A stretch of DNA of 11,684 bases from an uncultured Lachnospiraceae bacterium. GTDB taxonomy: Bacteria > Bacillota > Clostridia > Lachnospirales > Lachnospiraceae. The stretch's first letter is position 1. Each line of letters begins with the position of its first letter. The notes under the pieces are model-generated. The model ran no database searches, was not told where the DNA came from, and saw only the letters and a program-made list of their open reading frames with translations. Positions 6,987-11,684 of the stretch are shown piece after piece. The stretch is from positions 1-11,684 of the forward strand of contig CADBTX010000035.1 of NCBI GenBank assembly GCA_902797705.1. The letters run 5' to 3'. The position numbers and the translations under genes were made by a program.

Positions 6987-8279
6987 TCAGAGCTCCGGCA
7001 CCAGCTGGTTCTCATAGATCTGCTCGTAGCTCTGCCTTTTGACCATCAGGGCATGACGGCCCTCCTTTACCAGCACTGCAGCCGGCAGAGGGTTATTGTT
7101 GTAATTTGAAGCCATGGAATAACCGTAGGCTCCGGTGGAATAAACGGCCACGATGTCGCCGCTTTCAATGCTTCCCGGAACCGGAAGATCCCTTATTATG
7201 ATATCTCCGGATTCACAGCACTTACCGCAGATCGTCACCTTCTCCTCAGTGGGTTCATCTGCTTTATTTGCGACGCAGCCCGTATATACCGCGTCATATA
7301 AGGGAACCCTGATATTATCCCCCATTCCGCCGTCTATGGATACGTACTTCCTGACATTTTTTATCTCCTTTATCTGTCCCACGGTATAAAGGGTTATCCC
7401 GGCTTCGGCGATGATGCTGCGCCCGGGCTCGATGGCCACAGCGGGTCTTTCAACCCCCATGTCCTCCGACCACTCCTTTATCCTTTCCACCATGGGATCC
7501 AGGAAGAAGGAATAGGGCTTTCTCTCTTCGTCCACGTAGGTAGCCCCGAATCCGCCGCCAAGGTTCATCTCATGCACGTCCGCCCCCAGCCTTCTCTTTA
7601 TCTCCGTTGCGGTAGTGAGCATGACTTCAAGGGATTCCATGTACTCCTTTGTGGTGAAAAGCTGTGAACCGATATGCATGTGGAGCCCGTGGAATTCCGT
7701 GTAGGGTGAATCAATGACACTCTTTATCACCGGATATAAAACATCATCCTCCATAGGTATGCCGAACTTGGAATCCAACTTCCCCGTTATGATGTAATCA
7801 TGGGTGGAGGCCGCCACTCCGGGAGTGATACGCACCACCACCTTCACCTTTTTACCGTGCTTTTTGCAGGCTTCTTCAATGAGAGGAAGCTCCGCAGTGC
7901 CGTCCAGTATGAAGCGCTCCACTCCGTAGCCCACCGCCAGATCTATCTCCGACGGCAGCTTGTTATTTCCGTTAAACTCTATCCTGTCCGCAGGGAAATT
8001 GACGGACATCGCCACCGCCAGCTCTCCGCCGCTCACAACATCTATGGAAAGGCCCGACTTTTCAATAAGCTTATACATTCCCCTGGTACAGAATGCCTTC
8101 GAAGCATAGGCCACACGGCAGTTGCCGTGCTTTTCGATAAAATCCCTCTTAAGCTCCGCAAATCTCATCTCTATATCGCTCTGTGAAAAAACATAGAGGG
8201 GGGTGCCGTACTCCTTCGCAAGAAGCGTAGTGTCACAGCCGTCAAAAAACAATTTTCCATCTCTGATCTCTTTGAACAT
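6987..8279 (-). CDS. lysA: Diaminopimelate decarboxylase
   Basis: LysA removes the carboxyl group at the D-centre of meso-diaminopimelate to give L-lysine, the last step of lysine synthesis. The 430-residue protein is of usual length. Its alanine-racemase-like barrel has the PLP lysine K61 in YASKAF, SGGEL (83-87), HGLHMHIGSQ (197-206), the phosphate-binding GGGFG (241-245) and EPGR (284-287). The C-terminal part has CGKCCESGDI (351-360) with the catalytic Cys and the Glu-Ser-x-Asp substrate signature, and then GAYGYSMASNYN (383-394). All key residues are present. The start ATG follows GGAGAAAAGGAG, 48 bases after the mutase stop. That gap is far too short to hold a lysine riboswitch, so regulation must come from further upstream in the transcript. 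A second, divergent member of the same fold lies two genes upstream in transcription order. Confidence 0.95.
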   Translation of the reverse strand: MFKEIRDGKLFFDGCDTTLLAKEYGTPLYVFSQSDIEMRFAELKRDFIEKHGNCRVAYASKAFCTRGMYKLIEKSGLSIDVVSGGELAVAMSVNFPADRIEFNGNNKLPSEIDLAVGYGVERFILDGTAELPLIEEACKKHGKKVKVVVRITPGVAASTHDYIITGKLDSKFGIPMEDDVLYPVIKSVIDSPYTEFHGLHMHIGSQLFTTKEYMESLEVMLTTATEIKRRLGADVHEMNLGGGFGATYVDEERKPYSFFLDPMVERIKEWSEDMGVERPAVAIEPGRSIIAEAGITLYTVGQIKEIKNVRKYVSIDGGMGDNIRVPLYDAVYTGCVANKADEPTEEKVTICGKCCESGDIIIRDLPVPGSIESGDIVAVYSTGAYGYSMASNYNNNPLPAAVLVKEGRHALMVKRQSYEQIYENQLVPEL

Positions 8280-8327
8280 CCGGTTTCTCTCCTTTTCTCC
8301 TTCCGGTCAACTGTTCAACCCCTTATA

Positions 8328-10022
8328 TCACTCTACTGCCTCAGCCCTTGATATCACTGCTTCCTCAAGGGTCCTTGCAGCTTCCTCAGCCCTGTCTCTT
8401 CCGGCATCATCCACGGCGTAGAAATAAAACTTGATCTTCGGCTCCGTGCCCGAAGGACGCATAGCAAACCAGAGTCCCCGCTCCAGATAGAAGATCAGCA
8501 CGTTTGAAGCCGGGATATCCTCATAACCCTTTAGAAAATCCCGTTTTTCCAATACCCGGAAGCTGCCGAAGGATCCGATGTCCGAATCCCGGAAAACATC
8601 CATGATCCGGCCTATCCTCTCCTGTCCTTCTTTTCCCTTTAATACAAAGGACTTCTGCCTGTCGGAAAAATAGCCGTATTTCCCGTATATCTCCAGGAGC
8701 TTTTCATAAAGCCCCAGTCCCTTACGTCTGTAATAACCTGCCATTTCGGAGATCAGCATTCCCGCTGCCACTCCGTCCTTATCCCTGACCTTCTCTCCCG
8801 GGGCGCAGCCTATGCTTTCCTCATAGCCGAAGAAATAGTCAAAGCCCTTTTCCTGAAGCTCCGGTATCCGCCCGCAGATATTCTTGAACCCCGTCAGGGC
8901 TTCAAATACCTTTATGCCGTAGTCCTCACATATCCTCCGGCCCAGATCTCCCGTAACTATGGATTTTATCATGGCGGATCTTTCCGGAAGCAGACCCTTC
9001 TCCTTTTTGCTCTCCGCCAGATAGTTGATGATAAGGCCTCCGGTCTGGTTGCCGTTTAGGGGGATATACCTGTTCCCGTCCCTTACCTCTATCGCCATCC
9101 TGTCCGAATCGGGATCCGTGGCGATAAGGACCTCCGCATCATATCTTTCCCCGTACTCCTCTGCCAGGGCAAAGGCCTTCGGCTCCTCGGGGTTGGGGAA
9201 GGGCACCGTGGTAAATTCCGGGTCCGGATCCTCCTGCTCTTTTACCATATGGAAGTTCTCAAAGCCCCTTTCCTTCATGATACGGGAAAGAGGGATGCTG
9301 CCGGCTCCGTTTAAGGGAGTGTAGACTATGGAAACCTTCCTGTCAATTTCATCATCATCTCTCTGCCTTAAGGTCATAACATAGTCCAGGTACTTCCTGT
9401 CCATGTCTTCCCCCAGCGTTACGAGAAGTCCCTTTTTCGCGGCCTCCTCCTCAGAAAGGATGTCTACACTGTCAAAAAAGCTGTATTTCTGTATCTCTTT
9501 AAGGATCCCGTCCGAAACACTCCCGGATATCTGGGCTCCGTCCTCCCAGTACACCTTATAACCGTTATACTCCTTGGGGTTGTGGCTGGCTGTCATATTT
9601 ACGCCGGACACTGCATTAAGCTCCCTTATGGCGAAGGAGAGCTCGGGAGTCGGCCGGAGAGAAGGGAAGATATACACCTTTATCCCCATGGCGTTAAGTA
9701 TCCCCGCAGCGAGATATGAAAACTCCTTTGAGTGATAGCGGCAGTCGTAGGCAAATACCACTCCCCGGGACTTATCCAGCCCGGATTTCAGGATATAATC
9801 ACCTATGCCTCTGGTGGCCTTTGCCACGGTCAGGTCGTTCATCCTGTTGCTGCCGGCTCCGGTGATCCCCCGGAGTCCTGCGGTGCCGAATACTATCTCC
9901 TGATAGAAGCGGTCTATGATCTCCTCATCATTGCCCTCAATGGAAAGCAGCTCCTCCCTCATGGGGTCCCCGTGGGAAAGACTGCTTAACCAGATTTTGT
10001 ATTCTTCAAAGGGATCCCTCAT
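8328..10022 (-). CDS. Phosphoglucomutase/phosphomannomutase (alpha-D-phosphohexomutase, PgcA type)
   Basis: This enzyme interconverts hexose 6-phosphate and 1-phosphate and so supplies glucose-1-phosphate or mannose-1-phosphate for nucleotide sugars. It has 564 residues, close to Bacillus PgcA. All four active-site regions are visible: FGTAGLRG (45-52), the phosphoserine loop TASHNP (144-149, Ser146), the metal loop DPDSDR (303-308), and the sugar-binding GYEES (399-403), with the phosphate-binding RPSGTEPK (522-529) near the C-terminus. The ATG follows AAGGAGG with a six-base spacer and overlaps the decarboxylase gene's end by 17 bases, so translation is probably coupled. In this setting it plausibly feeds precursor to the glycosyltransferases further down the directon. 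Sequence alone does not separate glucose from mannose preference. Confidence 0.93.
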   Translation of the reverse strand: MRDPFEEYKIWLSSLSHGDPMREELLSIEGNDEEIIDRFYQEIVFGTAGLRGITGAGSNRMNDLTVAKATRGIGDYILKSGLDKSRGVVFAYDCRYHSKEFSYLAAGILNAMGIKVYIFPSLRPTPELSFAIRELNAVSGVNMTASHNPKEYNGYKVYWEDGAQISGSVSDGILKEIQKYSFFDSVDILSEEEAAKKGLLVTLGEDMDRKYLDYVMTLRQRDDDEIDRKVSIVYTPLNGAGSIPLSRIMKERGFENFHMVKEQEDPDPEFTTVPFPNPEEPKAFALAEEYGERYDAEVLIATDPDSDRMAIEVRDGNRYIPLNGNQTGGLIINYLAESKKEKGLLPERSAMIKSIVTGDLGRRICEDYGIKVFEALTGFKNICGRIPELQEKGFDYFFGYEESIGCAPGEKVRDKDGVAAGMLISEMAGYYRRKGLGLYEKLLEIYGKYGYFSDRQKSFVLKGKEGQERIGRIMDVFRDSDIGSFGSFRVLEKRDFLKGYEDIPASNVLIFYLERGLWFAMRPSGTEPKIKFYFYAVDDAGRDRAEEAARTLEEAVISRAEAVE

Positions 10023-11193
10023 GATCGGCCTCCTTTTCAGGTGTATTAAGGATCCAGCTGGCTTTCTCCGCCCTTAAGAGCCTGAGCCCGCCGTCATCCA
10101 TCCATACTTCCGGCATATTTCTTGATAAAAAGGCAAGAGCTCCCTCTGAAACGGAATAAGCCCCTGCCCTGTCAAAGCACAAAATATCCCCCGGTTTAAG
10201 CTCCGGGAGCATTACATTTCTGATAAGCACATCTGCCGTAGTGCAGAGACTGCCTGCAATGCAGTACTCTTTTCCCTCTTTTCCGGCATCTCCTTTTCCT
10301 GTGGAAAAGATCTCCTCTTCGCTGCGGATCACAGAGACCGGAGGAATCTTCATCCCCATGTTCTGAGCGTGGTATTTGACCTGATGCACCCCTCCGTCGC
10401 AGATAACGTAATTCACTCCTCCGTTACTCTTTACATCCATGACCTTTGTAAAGTAACGGCCGGAAGGGGCCGCGAGAAAGCGTCCCATCTCTATCCCCGT
10501 CCTGTATTTCCCGGCGAATTCCAGGATACGTCCGGAAACAAGGTTCAGAAGCTCCCTGTCCTTTTCCTCACAGGGCTCTTCGTAATATTCGGCAGAAAGC
10601 CCGGGACCGTATTCCACCAGGGAGGGGATAAAACCCCTGTCCTTTTCTGCCTTCGTAAGGAGCCCTTCCAGATTGGAAAGATCCCTTTCTATCTGCTTTT
10701 GCTTATTCTTTGCGGTGCCGGAGTAATAGTGTATCCCCACGATCTCCACATTATATCTGTCCCTTTCGGAAAGAATGTCCATGATGTCCTCTTCCGACAT
10801 CCCGAACTGGTTTCCGGAAGAAAGCCTGAGCAGTACCTTAAGGCTTTTTTCCCTTCCTTCCCCAGCCTTTGCAATAAGGGAAAAGTGGCCCTTGCTCTCC
10901 GCCGTCAGTATATCCGCGCCGTAGAGCACCGCTTCCCCGACATCCGTCTCTTCCTTCATGACGCCGGAATAGATGATCCTTTTCCCCTCTATATCCATAG
11001 CTTTACATATGGACAGTTCTCCGGGACTGCATACCTCCACATGACGGATAAGGCTCTCGTCCGGAAGGGCAACTAAAAGAAAAGGATTGGCCTTTATCGA
11101 AAAGGTCAGATCCAGTTCCTTAAAAACGCTCTTAACCAAAGCCGCTCTCGTCCGGAAGCGGTCTGCATCAAAAATATAGCGTGGTGTTTTCAT
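10006..11193 (-). CDS. Fold-type III PLP-dependent decarboxylase, BtrK-like, paired with a carrier protein
   Basis: This 395-residue protein belongs to the diaminopimelate/ornithine decarboxylase family but is clearly not a second LysA. Seen in the sequence: PLP lysine K34 in SIKANP, CSPGEL (55-60), SSGNQFGMS (125-133), GIHYYSGT (153-160), and EMGRFLAAPSG (235-245) in place of EPGR. GPG at 196-198 replaces the phosphate-loop GGG of LysA. ICDGGVH follows at 264-270, then IAGSLCTTAD (312-321) with the catalytic Cys317, and FDRAGAYS (340-347). From memory, CTTAD and DGGVH resemble BtrK (CTPED, DGGMH), the butirosin enzyme that decarboxylates glutamate bound to the carrier protein BtrI. Its ATG overlaps the carrier gene's TGA (TGATG), which supports a joint role. 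The substrate is unknown. Alternatives are a free amino-acid decarboxylase or a carboxynorspermidine-type enzyme. Confidence 0.75.
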   Translation of the reverse strand: MKTPRYIFDADRFRTRAALVKSVFKELDLTFSIKANPFLLVALPDESLIRHVEVCSPGELSICKAMDIEGKRIIYSGVMKEETDVGEAVLYGADILTAESKGHFSLIAKAGEGREKSLKVLLRLSSGNQFGMSEEDIMDILSERDRYNVEIVGIHYYSGTAKNKQKQIERDLSNLEGLLTKAEKDRGFIPSLVEYGPGLSAEYYEEPCEEKDRELLNLVSGRILEFAGKYRTGIEMGRFLAAPSGRYFTKVMDVKSNGGVNYVICDGGVHQVKYHAQNMGMKIPPVSVIRSEEEIFSTGKGDAGKEGKEYCIAGSLCTTADVLIRNVMLPELKPGDILCFDRAGAYSVSEGALAFLSRNMPEVWMDDGGLRLLRAEKASWILNTPEKEADHEGSL

Positions 11194-11423
11194 CAGGCTT
11201 CCTGCAGCCTCTCGATCAGTTCTTCCAGAGCATCAAGAGAATTGAAATTATCAGCCGTAAGATCCTTGGGGGATATCTCCACATCAAATTCATCATCCAG
11301 CTCCGCCACTATCTGGACGATGTCGAAGGATTCCAGTATATTCCCGCTTACCAGCTCCTTCTCATTTTCAAAATCCACGTCAGGTCTTACCTCACTTAAG
11401 ATCTCTAAAAGTTTTTCCCTCAT
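11193..11423 (-). CDS. Acyl/aminoacyl carrier protein, DltC-like
   Basis: This is an acidic 76-residue protein with the four-helix phosphopantetheine carrier pattern. The attachment serine is Ser32 in ILESFDIVQ (29-37), followed by the recognition helix IVAELDDEFDVEI (38-50) and the TADNFNSLDAL segment (56-66). The serine context and the DNFNS stretch look more like DltC-type carriers of Clostridia than the fatty-acid ACP, whose usual motif is DSLD. The start ATG follows GGAGG with an eight-base spacer. Upstream in the transcript is an adenylation enzyme that would load it, and its stop codon overlaps the start of a decarboxylase. I infer that it carries an amino acid, or the amine made from it, as a thioester. 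A phosphopantetheinyl transferase is not in the window. Confidence 0.85.
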   Translation of the reverse strand: MREKLLEILSEVRPDVDFENEKELVSGNILESFDIVQIVAELDDEFDVEISPKDLTADNFNSLDALEELIERLQEA

Positions 11424-11458
11424 ACGCTTTTCCTCCCGGAAGTCTATTTTGACTAATC

Positions 11459-11516
11459 GCTCCCAAAATTCCTGTCCCCGGCTAAGTTCTTCCCCGGCGG
11501 CAATTTCTTTTGGAGC
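11459..11516 (-). repeat. Inverted repeat and short direct repeat between adenylation and carrier genes
   Basis: In the 98-base gap, TTTTGGAGC (11508-11516) can pair with GCTCCCAAAA (11459-11468), giving nine pairs with one bulged base around a loop of about 39 bases. Inside the loop, TCCCCGGC occurs twice (11475-11482 and 11491-11498). It has no U-run, so it is unlikely to be a terminator. It could be an RNA processing or stability element that separates carrier-protein expression from the upstream gene, or it may have no function. Confidence 0.3.
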
Positions 11517-11521
11517 CTTAT

Positions 11522-11684
11522 TCAGTGTATCATATTTCTGAGTACATTAAAATCCGTTTTTCCATTGGGGAGAAGGGGCAGGCTTTCAAGGTTCTTTATC
11601 TTCCTCGGCACCATGAACCCCGGAAGTTTATCTCTCAGCGCGAGAGCCACTTCCCTCGTATTCTTTTCCCCTTCGTAGAAAAAC
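11522..11684 (-). CDS. Adenylation (AMP-binding) enzyme, C-terminal end only (DltA-like)
   Basis: This is a minus-strand frame entering at the right edge and ending at TGA (11522-11524), with 53 residues visible. It contains LRDKLPGFMVPRKI and LPLLPNGKTDFNVLR. These are the closing signature of the ANL superfamily (acyl-CoA synthetases, NRPS adenylation domains, DltA), where the lysine of PNGK is the catalytic A10 residue. The chain ends about a dozen residues after this motif, so no carrier domain is fused and a separate carrier is needed; one is encoded next. By gene order it activates an amino acid or other carboxylic acid and loads it on the carrier protein. Because nearly all of the enzyme lies outside the window, the substrate-pocket residues cannot be read. 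Confidence 0.8.
   Translation of the reverse strand, partial: FFYEGEKNTREVALALRDKLPGFMVPRKIKNLESLPLLPNGKTDFNVLRNMIH

Noticed and set aside
8280..8327. Lysine riboswitch upstream of lysA
   Set aside because: The gap is only 48 bases, whereas an L-box needs roughly 170 or more bases of conserved structure.
10006..11193. Calling the 395-residue decarboxylase a second lysA
   Set aside because: The LysA-specific Glu in CCES-x-D and the GGG and EPGR motifs are changed. A canonical LysA is already encoded nearby, and the overlap with a carrier-protein gene suggests a different role.

Overview
The window looks like chromosomal DNA of an anaerobic Firmicute, most likely Lachnospiraceae or a close Clostridia relative. 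This rests on the protein families (a clostridial-type GlpP antiterminator, a 1073-residue CarB, a PgcA-type phospho-sugar mutase, a DltC-like carrier protein), strong AGGAGG-type ribosome binding sites, and tightly packed genes. The genus cannot be fixed from the sequence alone. No tRNA, rRNA, CRISPR array, transposase or phage gene is visible.

Every gene lies on the minus strand, so transcription runs from the right end to the left. In that order the first block (11684 to 10006) is the C-terminal end of an adenylation (AMP-binding) enzyme, a small acyl/aminoacyl carrier protein, and a fold-type III PLP decarboxylase whose start overlaps the carrier gene's stop. This trio resembles a D-alanylation (Dlt) loading module with an added amino-acid decarboxylase. 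The best precedent I know is BtrI/BtrK of butirosin biosynthesis, where the amino acid is decarboxylated while bound to the carrier protein. This is the least ordinary part of the window.

The second block (10022 to 3697) is metabolic: a phosphoglucomutase/phosphomannomutase overlapping the decarboxylase by 17 bases, diaminopimelate decarboxylase (lysA), and carbamoyl-phosphate synthase large subunit (carB) with no carA beside it. The third block (3695 to 588) is an envelope-sugar module: a multi-spanning GT-C-type glycosyltransferase, a GtrB/DPM1-like polyprenyl-phosphate sugar synthase, and a YdjC/ChbG/HpnK-type carbohydrate deacetylase. Gaps between genes are 1 to 98 bases or overlaps, so the nine genes from 11684 to 588 could form one long operon, although internal promoters or attenuators cannot be excluded.

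About 310 bases without a recognised gene (279-587) separate this directon from the start of a glpP-like glycerol-3-phosphate-responsive antiterminator gene that runs off the left end. The gap has a good sigma-A promoter for glpP and a leader of about 170 bases. The leader contains a duplicated pair of short motifs and a 15-codon upstream ORF.

A reasonable overall reading is a cell-envelope locus. The mutase supplies sugar-1-phosphate, GtrB charges a lipid carrier, the GT-C enzyme transfers the sugar outside the membrane, and the deacetylase and the adenylation/carrier/decarboxylase trio modify the product with amines. LysA supplies lysine and removes meso-diaminopimelate. The link between the blocks is inference from gene order.
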